A DNA stretch of 64,000 nt from Deltaproteobacteria bacterium (GCA_006226595.1 SBGP01000095.1:124001-188000); one strand, 5' to 3'. Shown: positions 8,757-18,501, counted from the first letter of the stretch. Numbers and translations: made by a program. The notes: generated by a model not told the origin, from the sequence alone.

Positions 8757-11429
8757 ATGACGACACAGCTGACCATCGACGGCATGACCTGCGGCCACTG
8801 CACGGCCCGGGTCACTCAGGCCCTGCTCGCCGTCGACGGCGTCACCGCCGCCGACGTCAGCCTTCCCGACCGAGCGGTCGTCGAGGGCGACGCTCCCCGC
8901 GAAGCGCTGGTCGAGGCCATCGAGGACGCCGGCTACGACGTCGTCGCGGACGGCCCGGAGACCTTCGTCATCGACGGCATGACGTGTGACGCGTGCACCG
9001 CGCGGGTCACCAAGGCCCTGCTCGCGGTCGAGGGCGTCACCGCCGCCGAGGTGAGCCTGCCCGACCGTGCCGTCGTCGAGGGAAGCGCCGCGCGGGACAC
9101 ACTGATCGAAGCCATCGAGGACGCCGGCTACGACGTCGTCTCCGGCGAGCGTCTCGCGGAACCGGCTCCCGAGCCCGAGGCCGCACCCGAGCCCGTCGCC
9201 GCACCCGTGTTCGCGCCGGATGCCGTGCGCATCTCGGTCCCCGTGATGGGCATGCACTGCGCCTCGTGCGTGACCACCGTCGAGGGCGCGCTGAACCAGG
9301 TCGAGGGTGTTCAGGGCGCGTACGTGAACCTCGCTTCGCAGCGGGCCACGGTGACCGTCGCACCCGGCATTGGCGAAGACGCTCTGCGGGCGGCGATCGA
9401 GTCCGTCGGCTACCGCTCCCCCGAGCTCGCCGAGGGCGAGACGGCCCTCGAGCTCACCCGCCGCGAGCGCGCCCGCGAGCTCACCGAGCTGCGGCGCACC
9501 CTGGCGGTCGCCGTGCCGCTGTCCGCCGTGCTGATGGTCGTGTCCATGGGGCCGATGCTCGTCGGTTGGCCGACCCTCGACCCCTTCACCAACGGGCTCG
9601 TCCAGCTGCTGCTGACCCTCCCGGTCCAGTTCTGGGCGGGACGTCGCTTCCTCTCCGGCACCTGGCTCGCGCTGCAGAACCGCACCGCCGACATGAACAC
9701 GCTGGTCGCGGTCGGCACGCTCTCGGCCTTCTCGTGGTCGCTGGTCGTGTGGCTGGCACCGGGCTGGGCCCACGCCTCGGGCGGTGGACACGAGCTGTAC
9801 TTCGAGACCTCGGCGGTCATCGTCACCCTCGTACTCTTCGGCAACTACCTCGAGGCCCGCGCCAAGGGCCGAGCCAGCGAGGCGCTGACCGAGCTTCTGT
9901 CGCTCGCCCCGGACACGGCCGTCGTCGTGCGCGGCGAGACCGACGTCGAGGTCGCCGCCGCCGACCTGGTGCCCGGTGACCTGATCCGGGTGCGCCCCGC
10001 GCAGCGCGTGCCCGCAGACGCCGAGATCGTCGAGGGCCGCTCCTCGGTCGACGAGTCCGCAGTGACCGGCGAGAGCGTGCCAGTGGTCCGCGAGCCCGGC
10101 GACGCCCTGCTCGCCGGCACCCTCAACGCCGATGGCGCCCTGCTCGCTCGCGTGACCGGAGTCGGCAGTGACAGCGCCCTGGGCCGCATCGCCCAGCTCG
10201 TCGAGGAAGCGCAGGGCAGCCGGGCCCCGGTCCAGCGCCTGGCCGACCGCGTGGCCGCCGTGTTCGTGCCCACGGTCATCGGCATCGCCCTCGTCACCCT
10301 CGCCGTGTGGTGGGCGCTCGCCGGCGCGGACACCGCCCTGGTCCGGGCAGTCGCGGTGCTCGTCGTCGCCTGCCCCTGTGCCCTCGGCATCGCCACGCCC
10401 ACCGCCGTGCTCGTCGGCACCGGGCGCGGGGCGAGCGCGGGCATCCTCGTGCGCGAAGCCGCGGCCCTGGAGACGGCGCGCACCCTCACCGCCGTCGTCG
10501 TCGACAAGACCGGCACCCTGACCGAGGGGCGGCCCGCCCTGGTCGGCACCCTGCCCCTCGGCGACACTGATGCCGACGTGCTCCTCGCCCGTGCCGGCGC
10601 CGTCGAGCGCGGCAGCGAGCATCCCATCGCTCGGGCCATCGCCGAGGCCGCTCCCCCCGGCGAGGCCAGCGGCGTCGTCGCGCTCCCGGGACGCGGGGTC
10701 ACCGGCACCGTGGACGGCGTGCTCGTCCAGGTCGGGGGTCCGCGCGCCGTTCGTGAGTGGGGTCTCGACACCGACGCGGCCGAGACACTCGTCGCCGAGC
10801 AGTCCGCGAAGGGCCGCACCGCCGTCTACGTCGCATGGGAGGGCCAGATCCGCGGGGTACTCGCGGTGGCCGACCCCGTGAAGGCGACGAGCGCCGCCGC
10901 CGTGCGCCGCCTGCACGAGCTCGGACTGTCCGTGATCATGCTCACTGGCGACGCCGAGGGCCCCGCGAAGGCGGTCGCCGCGGAGGTCGGCCTCGACGAG
11001 GTCGAGTGGGGCGTGCTTCCCGAAGACAAGGCCGCCCGCGTGGCCGAGCTCCGCGCCCGCGGCGAGGTAGTGGCGATGGTCGGCGATGGCGTCAACGACG
11101 CGCCGGCACTGGCGGGCGCCGACCTGGGCTTCGCGATGGGCTCCGGCACCGCGGTGGCCGTCGAGGCCGCGCAGATCACCGTGCTCCGCGATGACCTGAA
11201 CGCCGTGGCTGATGCCATCGACCTGTCGCGCGCGACCATGCGCACCGTGCGCCAGAACCTGCTCTTTGCCTTCGGCTACAACGTCGCCGGCATCCCGCTG
11301 GCCGCCGGCGTCTTCGCGCCCCTCGGCATCCTGCTTCCTCCGATGTTCGCCGCATTCGCGATGGCGATGAGCTCGGTGAGCGTGGTCAGCAACAGCCTGC
11401 GTCTGTCCCGGTGGGCCCCCGCGAAGTGA
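8757..11429 (+). CDS. copA: Copper-translocating P1B-type ATPase with three HMA domains
   Basis: The 890-residue protein has three N-terminal heavy-metal-associated domains: Cys12/Cys15 (GMTCGHC), Cys77/Cys80 (GMTCDAC) and Cys168/Cys171 (GMHCASC). A Pro/Ala/Glu linker separates the second and third. The ATPase core follows with DESAVTGES (actuator), the transmembrane Cys539-Pro-Cys541 metal site, phosphorylated Asp583 in DKTGTLTEG, GSEHPIARA, and MVGDGVNDAPAL. The last helices contain FGYN and MAMSSVSVVSNSLR, the P1B-1 pattern for Cu(I). It exports Cu(I) across the inner membrane. Three HMA domains are more than the usual one or two of bacterial CopA. No CueR or CsoR gene is adjacent. Confidence 0.95.
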   Translation: MTTQLTIDGMTCGHCTARVTQALLAVDGVTAADVSLPDRAVVEGDAPREALVEAIEDAGYDVVADGPETFVIDGMTCDACTARVTKALLAVEGVTAAEVSLPDRAVVEGSAARDTLIEAIEDAGYDVVSGERLAEPAPEPEAAPEPVAAPVFAPDAVRISVPVMGMHCASCVTTVEGALNQVEGVQGAYVNLASQRATVTVAPGIGEDALRAAIESVGYRSPELAEGETALELTRRERARELTELRRTLAVAVPLSAVLMVVSMGPMLVGWPTLDPFTNGLVQLLLTLPVQFWAGRRFLSGTWLALQNRTADMNTLVAVGTLSAFSWSLVVWLAPGWAHASGGGHELYFETSAVIVTLVLFGNYLEARAKGRASEALTELLSLAPDTAVVVRGETDVEVAAADLVPGDLIRVRPAQRVPADAEIVEGRSSVDESAVTGESVPVVREPGDALLAGTLNADGALLARVTGVGSDSALGRIAQLVEEAQGSRAPVQRLADRVAAVFVPTVIGIALVTLAVWWALAGADTALVRAVAVLVVACPCALGIATPTAVLVGTGRGASAGILVREAAALETARTLTAVVVDKTGTLTEGRPALVGTLPLGDTDADVLLARAGAVERGSEHPIARAIAEAAPPGEASGVVALPGRGVTGTVDGVLVQVGGPRAVREWGLDTDAAETLVAEQSAKGRTAVYVAWEGQIRGVLAVADPVKATSAAAVRRLHELGLSVIMLTGDAEGPAKAVAAEVGLDEVEWGVLPEDKAARVAELRARGEVVAMVGDGVNDAPALAGADLGFAMGSGTAVAVEAAQITVLRDDLNAVADAIDLSRATMRTVRQNLLFAFGYNVAGIPLAAGVFAPLGILLPPMFAAFAMAMSSVSVVSNSLRLSRWAPAK

Positions 11430-11458
11430 GCCCGCCGTACACTCGACCGGGAGGTCGC

Positions 11459-12682
11459 GTGCAGGACTTGATCGACGCCGTGTGCGGCTGGGGCTGGGAC
11501 ACGCCCCACGAGGTCGACCTCGACCATGCAACCGCACTGCTCGCGGAAGGGCGCGCCCTGGACGTGTACGCCTCCGCCGCCGTCGGCGACGCCGAGGCCC
11601 TCGCCGCCGTCCTGGACGCCGATCCAGCGGCCGTCGACCGTCCCGGCGGGCCGCGGGGCTGGGCTCCCCTCGTGTACGCCGCGTTCTCGCTGGCCCATCA
11701 GCTCCCTGGCCGCTCCGGGGGCCCACTCGCAGCCGTGGAGCTGCTGCTTGCACGGGGCGCGGACCCTGCCGCCCACTACACCCACCCGGAGCACGACAAC
11801 CCGTTCTCGGCGCTGTACGGCACCATCGCGGTGAGCGCCGACCGGCCGCGGACCCTGGCCCTGCTCGCGGCGGGCGCACCCGCCTCCGACGGCAACAGCA
11901 CCTACCACGCCGTGGAGACCTTCGATCTGGACCTCGTCCAGGCCCTCATCGAGGCCGGCATCACCCACGAGGACGCGAGCTACACGCTCAAGCATGCGCT
12001 GGACATGGGCTTCGAGGATGCCGTCCTCGCGTTCCTCGCCGCCGGCGCCGACCCGAACGCGGTGCACCCCGCCGCGGACGAGACCTCGCTGCACTGGGCC
12101 ATCAAGCGCTGCGCCAACGCCCGCATCCTCGAGGCCCTGTTCGCCGCCGGCGCCGACCCGAACCTGCGCACCCGCGAAGGCGCCGCCGGCTTCCTGGCGC
12201 TCCGCGGCCTCACCCCGCTCGACTTCGCACTCAGGCTCGGCCACGCCGAGGCCATCGCCCTGTGCGAGGCCGCGGGGGGCGTGCCGACCCCGGGAGACGA
12301 CACCGAGCCCCTGGTGTTCGCGGTGGCCCGCGGCGACGAGACCGCGGCCCGCGCCCTGCTCGACGCCGACCCGGGGTTGATGGCGCGGGTGCATCCGCAC
12401 GACCTGGGACTGCTCGCCCACTGGACGCATCATGGACGCCACGACGCCGTGCGCGTCGGACTCGCCCTCGGCTTCGACAAGGACAGCACCGCGTGGATGG
12501 GACTGACGGCTCTGCACTGGGCGGCACTGCGCGGAGATCCCGTGCTGGTGGGCATGCTGCTCGATGCGGGCGCGGCGGCGGTCGACCTCGGCGGCTACTT
12601 CGGCTCGCCACGGCACACCGCCGAGACCTGCCAGTGGTACGCCGGCGACTACGACGCGGTGCTCGCGCTCCTGAGCAGGTAG
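11459..12682 (+). CDS. Ankyrin-repeat protein
   Basis: The 407-residue cytoplasmic protein starts at GTG 11459 after GGGAGG. It consists of ankyrin-type repeats, seen as recurring ALLAAGADP/AVELLLARGADP and TSLHWAIK/TALHWAALRGDPVLV motifs from about residue 25 to the end. Repeats in the middle are degenerate. There is no signal or catalytic motif, so a protein-interaction role is likely. Its 3' end overlaps the convergent YdcF-like gene by 34 bases. Confidence 0.8.
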   Translation: MQDLIDAVCGWGWDTPHEVDLDHATALLAEGRALDVYASAAVGDAEALAAVLDADPAAVDRPGGPRGWAPLVYAAFSLAHQLPGRSGGPLAAVELLLARGADPAAHYTHPEHDNPFSALYGTIAVSADRPRTLALLAAGAPASDGNSTYHAVETFDLDLVQALIEAGITHEDASYTLKHALDMGFEDAVLAFLAAGADPNAVHPAADETSLHWAIKRCANARILEALFAAGADPNLRTREGAAGFLALRGLTPLDFALRLGHAEAIALCEAAGGVPTPGDDTEPLVFAVARGDETAARALLDADPGLMARVHPHDLGLLAHWTHHGRHDAVRVGLALGFDKDSTAWMGLTALHWAALRGDPVLVGMLLDAGAAAVDLGGYFGSPRHTAETCQWYAGDYDAVLALLSR

Positions 12683-13110
12683 CGGATCACAGAGACCGAC
12701 TCGCGCAGCCGCGGGCGAAGCCACCGCGTGCCCTGCACCCCCTCGACCTCGACGCGCTCGAAGTGCTCGGCAAACACCCACCGGCAGCGACGCACATGGA
12801 AGTCGCAGGTGACCACCCACACGTGGCCCTGCACGAGCACAGCGGAGAAGCGGGCGTTCTCGCCGGTGTTCGCGGCACGGTCCTCGACGAGCACGGCCTG
12901 GAGGGGCACGCCGCGCTGCTCGAGATAGGCGGCGCCGGCCCTCCCCTCGCTCACGCCACCGGGCCCCAGCCCGCTGACGACAAGGACCGGGGCGAGGCCC
13001 TCCGCGTGGCGCTCGGCGGCACGGTCCAGTCGGCGGCGGAAGGTCGGCGACAAGCTGCCGTCGGCGTAGACCCGCGCGCCGGGAACGATGATCGCGTCGA
13101 ACTCGGCCAC
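12649..13110 (-). CDS. YdcF/SanA-like DUF218 protein
   Basis: This is a 153-residue protein. FDAIIVPGARVYADGSLS starts the DUF218 fold, followed by VLVVSGLGPGG, LVEDRAANTGENARF (the family's E-x-x-A-x-NT-x-EN box) and VVTCDFHVRR. The family includes E. coli YdcF, SanA and ElyC, linked to envelope or peptidoglycan homeostasis. No membrane segment is visible. The start is GTG 13108-13110, one base overlapping the stop of the upstream lipoprotein gene, so the two form an operon. Confidence 0.8.
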   Translation of the reverse strand: MAEFDAIIVPGARVYADGSLSPTFRRRLDRAAERHAEGLAPVLVVSGLGPGGVSEGRAGAAYLEQRGVPLQAVLVEDRAANTGENARFSAVLVQGHVWVVTCDFHVRRCRWVFAEHFERVEVEGVQGTRWLRPRLRESVSVIRYLLRSASTAS

Positions 13111-13910
13111 TAGGGGATGTCGAACTGCCCGATGCTGTCGGTGGCCAGCCAGCTTCCCAGGCAGCTCGAGCCCACCCGGGCCTGCCAGGAGTGACCGGCG
13201 AACACGCGCTGCCGCACCGTCTGACCCGGCGAGACCGTCTGCTGCGTCACCGGGTTGCCGTCCCAGTTGACCCACGCGAGCTCGACCGGCTGCGAGTTGA
13301 GGTTGCGCACCTCGATCAGCGACTCGCGGTGGGAGTTCTGCGGGCGCGTCGACTGGGCGCACTGGAACTGGAGGAGCTGCTCGAACTCGTCGAAGTTCCC
13401 CACGCTGTACGACGCGCTGTCCTCGCACACCTCGGTCGGGCAGGTGCTTCCCGCGCAGGTGACCTCGCCGTCGATGGTCATCGTGCCGCTGGTCTCGGTG
13501 TCGAACACGAAGCGGTGCACCAGGGTCCACGCGTAGACGTTGCTGTCGTCGCCGGTGTGCTGTCCGAAGACCTCACCGCAGTAGTAGCTGCCCTCCGAGA
13601 GGTCGCGCACGCAGGCAAACAGGTCGTCGCCGACGAAGTTGCGCACGCGGAACTCCGCGCCCTCCTCGGCGTCTTCGGGGAACACGAGCACGTACTGCTC
13701 GCGAAGCGCGAGGTAGCGGTCGTTGGCCATACCCACGTCGCAGGCCGAGAACTCGCCGTCGAAGGTCGCCCGGTAGGTGCCGGCAACCGGCAGGGCTCCG
13801 GGCTGCGAGGTGTCGATCAGGCGGGTCTCGTCGACATCGCCGCCGTCACAGGCTCCGAGGAGGACCGCAGCGAAGACGAGGCCACACGTCGATGGAAGAG
13901 CTGGTCGCAT
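13110..13910 (-). CDS. Lipoprotein with C-terminal VHL-beta-like domain
   Basis: The 266-residue protein begins MRPALPSTCGLVFAAVLLGAC, with lipobox Cys21. The middle is a secreted beta-rich region with many Cys, no known family. The last ~70 residues contain EVRNLNSQPVELAWVNWDG, then VSPGQTVRQRVFAGHSW. This matches the von Hippel-Lindau beta-domain pattern: N-x-x-x-x-P-V-x-L-x-W-x-(D/N)-x-DG, a PG turn, then T/F-x-GH-x-W. In eukaryotes this domain binds hydroxyproline. Bacterial copies exist, usually in exported proteins, with unknown ligands. The gene is first in a pair with the YdcF-like gene. Confidence 0.7.
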   Translation of the reverse strand: MRPALPSTCGLVFAAVLLGACDGGDVDETRLIDTSQPGALPVAGTYRATFDGEFSACDVGMANDRYLALREQYVLVFPEDAEEGAEFRVRNFVGDDLFACVRDLSEGSYYCGEVFGQHTGDDSNVYAWTLVHRFVFDTETSGTMTIDGEVTCAGSTCPTEVCEDSASYSVGNFDEFEQLLQFQCAQSTRPQNSHRESLIEVRNLNSQPVELAWVNWDGNPVTQQTVSPGQTVRQRVFAGHSWQARVGSSCLGSWLATDSIGQFDIP

Positions 13911-13987
13911 GCCGCTGTGTAGCCTCTGAAGGGGGCCGATGTCACCGGCTGGACGGCGACATCCGGCCAAGACCCGGTCAGGAACGC

Positions 13988-15922
13988 CTAGAACTCCCAC
14001 GCGATGCGGCTCTGCACCGTGAAGAAGTTGCCCTCGGGGTTGAGGTTGGCGGCGCTCAGGTTCAGGCGATCGGTCGCGTGCGCCACCGCGGTCTCGAGCG
14101 AGAACAGCAGGTGCTCGTGCCAGCGATGCTTGAGCGCGAGGTCGAGCTCCCAACCGAGGGTGCTCGCCGTGGCCGGCGTCTGCGCGCAGTCGACGTTGTC
14201 GTCCGGCGCACACAGGATGCGCACCCCGTCGGGCTTGTCGGGGAACGCGACCAGGAAGCCCGTCGCGAGCTCCCAGTTGTCGAGCGGGTACACGCTCGCC
14301 TGCGGGAACACGTACGAGGAGTTGTACACGCTGCCCCGCGACCACAGCGCCTTGGCGCTGTCGGTCCAGGTCTCGGCCGTGACCCGGGCGATGACCTCCT
14401 CGTAGAGCAGGATGCCGGCGTTGTGATCCTCGTGTAGCGGGCGCCCGGTGAAGTTCTCGTCCGCCACGTTGTCGTCGCCGCTCGCGTAGCCCGTCTCCAT
14501 CAGCGCCTTCCACCCGGGCTGCTCGTAGCCGGCACGCGCGACCCAGCCCCAGATGTTCGCCTTCTTCGCGAGGGGGTCCTCCTGGCTCGGGTCACCGCCC
14601 TGGAGCGCGATGGCGCGCGTCTTGCCCTGGATGGTCACGCCCTCGAACTGCACGTGGACGCCGTGCACCTTCGCGTCGAGGTAGGCATCGGCGATGATCA
14701 CGTTGGAGTCGGTCTCGCGCTGGATGCGGTGGATCACGTACGCGCCGGCGGTGAGATCGCCGTTGCCACCGAAGTAGTCGATGTCCTCGCCGCGGTAGAT
14801 GACCACGTAGATCATCTCCATCACGTCGTCGTTCTGGTCAGCCCACCAGTCCGGCCCGCGGTCGTCGGCGGTGCGCTCCTCGTCGGTGTAGCCGTGGTCC
14901 TCGGTGGTCACGCCCGTGCCATCGGGATCGCAGCGCACGTCGTAGTCCTCGTCGCCCTCGGCGATGCCCGGCTCGCACTTGAAGCCGTAGAACTCGTACA
15001 TCGGCTCCTCGACGAGGCGGTCCACACCGACGGCCAGGAACAGCGGGATCTCCTTGTCCTCCTTGCCCGTGGCGGCCGCGAGGATGGCGAGCGGGCGGGT
15101 CGCGAAGATCACGCGATCGAAGCTGTTTCCGCCGTAGTTCTCGCCGAAGGTCTCGTCGAAGCCGTTGCCGTCGTTGGCGAGCAGGCCCATGCCCCAGTGA
15201 CTGGCCTGTCGCCCGACGCGGATCAAGCCCACCGGCACGGTGAACTCCATCCACGCGCGGTTGATCTGCGGGCCAATCTCCTGGCCGTTGAACCCGGTGT
15301 TGGAGGGGTCCGCCGCGAAGAGCGAGGTCGATGCGAGCGAGGCGTTGTCGCCCCAGAAGCTGTTCTCGATGAGGTCGGCCTCGACGTGGAGCGACGCGAG
15401 GTCCTTGTACTTGACCACCGGGCGGAGCCGCAGGCGGTGCTCCATGGTGCGACCGTCGGTGTAGTTGCCCTCCGGGTCGCCCTGGTCCTCGAACATGTGG
15501 TTGAAGACCTTGGCGCGCACCCGGTAGTGCCCCTCCATGTCCCAGGTGAGGTCGGGGGGGAGCAGCTTGATCTTCTGGCGCGCGAGCTCTTCGGACTGGC
15601 TGTGGACGAGACCTTCGAGGGCGATCACGCGCGCCTGGAGTGCCTCGAGCTCCTCGTCGAGCTCCTCGACCTCTTCTTCGACGGTCTCGTCGTCGTCGTC
15701 GTCTCCCTCGCCGTCGTCGCCCTCTTCCTCGCCGTCGTCGTCCTCTTCCTCGGACTCACCGACCGGCGCATCGCTCGTGGCGGAGGTCGCCTCGACGGGC
15801 GCCTCCTCCGCGGTGGGCGCGGCTTCTTCGGTGCCAGCGGCGGGTTCGGCGGGCTCGGATGCGGGAGCATCCTGGGCGAGCGAGGGCAGGGCGAGTGCGA
15901 GCAGCAGTGCGAGGGGTGTCAC
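13988..15922 (-). CDS. Outer-membrane beta-barrel protein with acidic coiled-coil N-terminus
   Basis: The 644-residue protein starts at GTG 15920-15922, preceded by GGAGGT. A signal peptide (VTPLALLLALALPSLAQ) precedes about 85 residues rich in Glu, Asp and Ala, and then a short coiled coil (LDEELEALQARVIALEGL). The rest is a long chain of amphipathic strands with aromatic girdles, ending TVQSRIAWEF with a C-terminal Phe, the outer-membrane barrel signature. The sequence resembles large alginate-export/porin-like barrels common in Myxococcota. The substrate is unknown. Confidence 0.7.
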   Translation of the reverse strand: MTPLALLLALALPSLAQDAPASEPAEPAAGTEEAAPTAEEAPVEATSATSDAPVGESEEEDDDGEEEGDDGEGDDDDDETVEEEVEELDEELEALQARVIALEGLVHSQSEELARQKIKLLPPDLTWDMEGHYRVRAKVFNHMFEDQGDPEGNYTDGRTMEHRLRLRPVVKYKDLASLHVEADLIENSFWGDNASLASTSLFAADPSNTGFNGQEIGPQINRAWMEFTVPVGLIRVGRQASHWGMGLLANDGNGFDETFGENYGGNSFDRVIFATRPLAILAAATGKEDKEIPLFLAVGVDRLVEEPMYEFYGFKCEPGIAEGDEDYDVRCDPDGTGVTTEDHGYTDEERTADDRGPDWWADQNDDVMEMIYVVIYRGEDIDYFGGNGDLTAGAYVIHRIQRETDSNVIIADAYLDAKVHGVHVQFEGVTIQGKTRAIALQGGDPSQEDPLAKKANIWGWVARAGYEQPGWKALMETGYASGDDNVADENFTGRPLHEDHNAGILLYEEVIARVTAETWTDSAKALWSRGSVYNSSYVFPQASVYPLDNWELATGFLVAFPDKPDGVRILCAPDDNVDCAQTPATASTLGWELDLALKHRWHEHLLFSLETAVAHATDRLNLSAANLNPEGNFFTVQSRIAWEF

Positions 15923-16058
15923 GCAGACCTCCGGACCGCGGAAGGATACGCCAAGCGACCCCTCGACCTTCCGGCATTCCGAACGGGCGTGTGCAAAGAG
16001 GGTGAAGTCGGGTGCACGCGGACCCGCCCCGATGGCATACCCGGCGCGTGGAGGCGAA

Positions 16059-16562
16059 GTGCAGGACGAGAGCCTGGAGCAATGGGTGCGTCGCGTCATC
16101 GTCGGGCTCGACCTGTGCCCCTTCGCCGCAGCCCCGATGAAGGCGGGCATCGTGCGCTTCGCCGAGGCCGATTGCGCCGACATCGACGAGGCGGTCGCCG
16201 CGACGGCGCAGGAGATCGCGCGACTCGCCGAGACTCCGGCGAACGAGCTCTCGACGACGCTGCTCGCTCTCCCGGGCTGGGACGACTTCGACGAGTTTCT
16301 AGACCTCACCGGCGCCGTCGAGGCCTTTCTCGAGTTCGCGGGGATCGAGGAGCTCTTTCAGGTCGTCGCGTTCCACCCGGACTGGGTGGCGGAGGGCGAG
16401 GACGCCGACGATCCGGCAGCGGGCACGAACCGAAGCCCGGTGCCCGCCCTGCACCTGCTCAGGCAGGAGGAGATCGCGAGGGCGGTGCGAGGACATCCCG
16501 ACGTCGACGGCATCCCCGCGCGCAACGCGGCACTCCTCCGCGAGCTCGCTCAGAAGAAGTAG
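16059..16562 (+). CDS. DUF1415 family protein
   Basis: The 167-residue protein matches DUF1415 throughout: WVRRVIVGLDLCPFAAAP, STTLLALPGWDDFDEFLDL, LFQVVAFHPDW, AGTNRSPVPALHLLR and IPARNAALLREL. The family is widespread in Proteobacteria, its function is not established, and it is cytoplasmic. I chose GTG 16059 because GGAGG sits at 16050-16054; an ATG at 16032 in frame is the alternative. It converges with and overlaps the next gene by 13 bases. Confidence 0.85.
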   Translation: MQDESLEQWVRRVIVGLDLCPFAAAPMKAGIVRFAEADCADIDEAVAATAQEIARLAETPANELSTTLLALPGWDDFDEFLDLTGAVEAFLEFAGIEELFQVVAFHPDWVAEGEDADDPAAGTNRSPVPALHLLRQEEIARAVRGHPDVDGIPARNAALLRELAQKK

Positions 16563-17029
16563 CGGCCGCCGAGTCCCGCACCGAGCCAGATGTCCTCGAC
16601 CGGATCGGGCAGGATCTCGACGTCCGCGGACACGTCGAGGAAGAACTGCAGGGGCACCTCGTTCAGCGTGAAGTCGAGGCCGATCGGCACCCGCGCGCCG
16701 ACCGCCGCGTTGTCGGCAACGTCGTGATCGACGACGAAGCCACCCACGCCGACATGCCAGCCGAGGTCGAAGGCGGGATCCTGGTGAAGCACGCTCGGAT
16801 GCCACAAATAGACGAGCGAGAACCACAACGCGCTGTCGCGGCCCTGGTCGTAGGTTCCGGTCCCGAGCGTGGCGTCCAGTGCGTGCTGGCGGGAAAGGTA
16901 GAACTTGCCGGTGATGCCCGAAGGCTCGCCAAGCACCAGGCCCACACCGATGTTCTTGGACTGACCCACCTCGACCGCCGAAGCGACGCTGGGGACCAGC
17001 AGAGCGGATAGAAGTACACAGATGCGCAA
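16550..17029 (-). CDS. Small exported beta-barrel-like protein
   Basis: The 159-residue protein carries a cleavable signal (MRICVLLSALLVPSVASA) and alternating strands (IGVGLVLGEPSGITGKFYL, ALDATLGTG, LWFSLVYLWH, GLGGRYFF), ending in Phe. This pattern is of small outer-membrane proteins common in myxobacteria. The start is TTG 17027-17029 with AGGAG five bases upstream; no ATG or GTG in frame would keep the signal peptide. The function is unknown. Confidence 0.7.
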   Translation of the reverse strand: MRICVLLSALLVPSVASAVEVGQSKNIGVGLVLGEPSGITGKFYLSRQHALDATLGTGTYDQGRDSALWFSLVYLWHPSVLHQDPAFDLGWHVGVGGFVVDHDVADNAAVGARVPIGLDFTLNEVPLQFFLDVSADVEILPDPVEDIWLGAGLGGRYFF

Positions 17030-17151
17030 TGGAACTCCTGTGGCGAAGACGTTGTCTCCAGACTACCCGCGTGCCGTCCGCTGGGAAAGCACACACACCG
17101 CTGTATGATGGGTCGCCGTTCCGTTGAACGGTTCCCCGGGAGTGCCTGCAC

Positions 17152-18501
17152 ATGGATGACGCGCAGCTTCAGCAGTTCCTGAAAATGGTCGGCTGCGACT
17201 CACTCGTCGACTACCTGGACCCGATGGGTGAAACGGTCCAGCAGGCGCTCGAGCGACGCCTGAAGTGGGCCGAACGCGCCGCCGAAGATCCGCGAAAGCG
17301 CGACGAGGCCCGCTTCCTGCTCGACAACCGCTACGATCTGCTGCTCCTGGCCGCGGATGCGGACAACAGCTGGGACGAGCCCGAAGACGACTGGGCCGTG
17401 ACCGAGGATGCGTCCTCGGTATCGAACGCCACGTACGACTGGACCTCCGGCAACGTCACCCGCTTCGACAGCGTGGACGGCCTCGAAGCGCCGGATGCGC
17501 CGAGCTTCGACGGCGGCGTGGGCGCGAACATCGCGCTCGAGGACGACATCACCCCGGTCGGCGCGCCGACCCGGAGTGACGAGCCCGCCGCCTCCGCGAC
17601 GCCCGCGCCGGCCCCCGTGCCCGCCGAAGGTCGCGTGGGCATCTCCGCCGTGCGCCGCGCGCCGAAAAACCCCAAGCCGGTCGTCGAAGAGGTCCTTCCG
17701 CCGTCCATGCGCAAGCTCGACGAGCTGCCGAAGCCCGAGCTTCCGCCCCCGCCGATGCCCTCCCTGCCCAGCCGCGAAGAGCTGCGCAGCACCGGCAGCG
17801 GTGACAGCGGTGGCGGCGGTGGCAGCTCCCTGCTGCTGATCCTCGTCGTGCTGCTCGTGGTCGCTGGCGGCGTCGTCGGCGTCCTGTACCAGCAGGGCAT
17901 CATCCTGCCGGAGTACGAGACTGGCTACTTCGAGACGGGCATGGTCGCGGACGGCGAAGAGCCCGCCGCCGAGGAGCCCGCCGCCGAGGAGCCCGTCGCC
18001 GAGGAGCCCGAAGAGCCCGAGGAGACCGACGCGCCCGAGGAGCCGGAAGAGCCCGAGGAGCCGACCGAGGAGCCCGCTCCCGAGCCGGTCGTCGCAGCTC
18101 CCGCGCCCGCGCCCGCGCCCGCTCCGAAGCCGGCACCCGCGCCCGCTCCGGTTCCCGCTCCCGCACCGGCGCCGGCCCCCGCGCCCGCCCCGGCGGCGAG
18201 CTCCGCGTACCCCGCCTCCATGGCCGGCACGTGGATGGGCGCGACCGCCACCGGCGAGCTCGTGAAGTTCAGCCTGAACGACGGCGCGCGTGTCACCGGC
18301 AAGATCGACTTCCCGGCGAGCGGTGAGTCCTTCAGCGTGGTCGGCAGCTACGACCCGGCGACCGGCAAGTTCAACCTCGTCCAGGACGGCAACTCCGGTG
18401 GCGTCAACGCCAGCGGCACCGCCGCGCCCGACCGCCTGAAGGGCTCGATCAAGAAGTCCGCGGGTGCCGCCTCGGCCGGATTCGCGGCGAAGAAGAAGTG
18501 A
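17152..18501 (+). CDS. Single-pass membrane protein with proline/glutamate-rich periplasmic linker
   Basis: The 449-residue protein has a cytoplasmic N-terminal domain of about 220 residues (helical start, then acidic low-complexity), a single membrane helix (LLLILVVLLVVAGGVVGVLY), an EEPAAEEP-type acidic stretch, a long (PA)n spacer and a C-terminal ~90-residue beta domain (GTWMGATATGELVKF to GSIKKSAG). The Pro-Ala spacer is TonB-like in character, suggesting a protein that reaches across the periplasm. No TonB or known C-terminal domain is recognised. It opens a run of four overlapping genes (17152-20103). Confidence 0.65.
   Translation: MDDAQLQQFLKMVGCDSLVDYLDPMGETVQQALERRLKWAERAAEDPRKRDEARFLLDNRYDLLLLAADADNSWDEPEDDWAVTEDASSVSNATYDWTSGNVTRFDSVDGLEAPDAPSFDGGVGANIALEDDITPVGAPTRSDEPAASATPAPAPVPAEGRVGISAVRRAPKNPKPVVEEVLPPSMRKLDELPKPELPPPPMPSLPSREELRSTGSGDSGGGGGSSLLLILVVLLVVAGGVVGVLYQQGIILPEYETGYFETGMVADGEEPAAEEPAAEEPVAEEPEEPEETDAPEEPEEPEEPTEEPAPEPVVAAPAPAPAPAPKPAPAPAPVPAPAPAPAPAPAPAASSAYPASMAGTWMGATATGELVKFSLNDGARVTGKIDFPASGESFSVVGSYDPATGKFNLVQDGNSGGVNASGTAAPDRLKGSIKKSAGAASAGFAAKKK

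Noticed and set aside
8664-11879. Minus-strand open frame of over 1000 codons opposite copA
   Set aside because: The plus-strand frame has every motif of a P1B ATPase. The minus-strand frame is Arg/Gly/Ala-rich shadow sequence.
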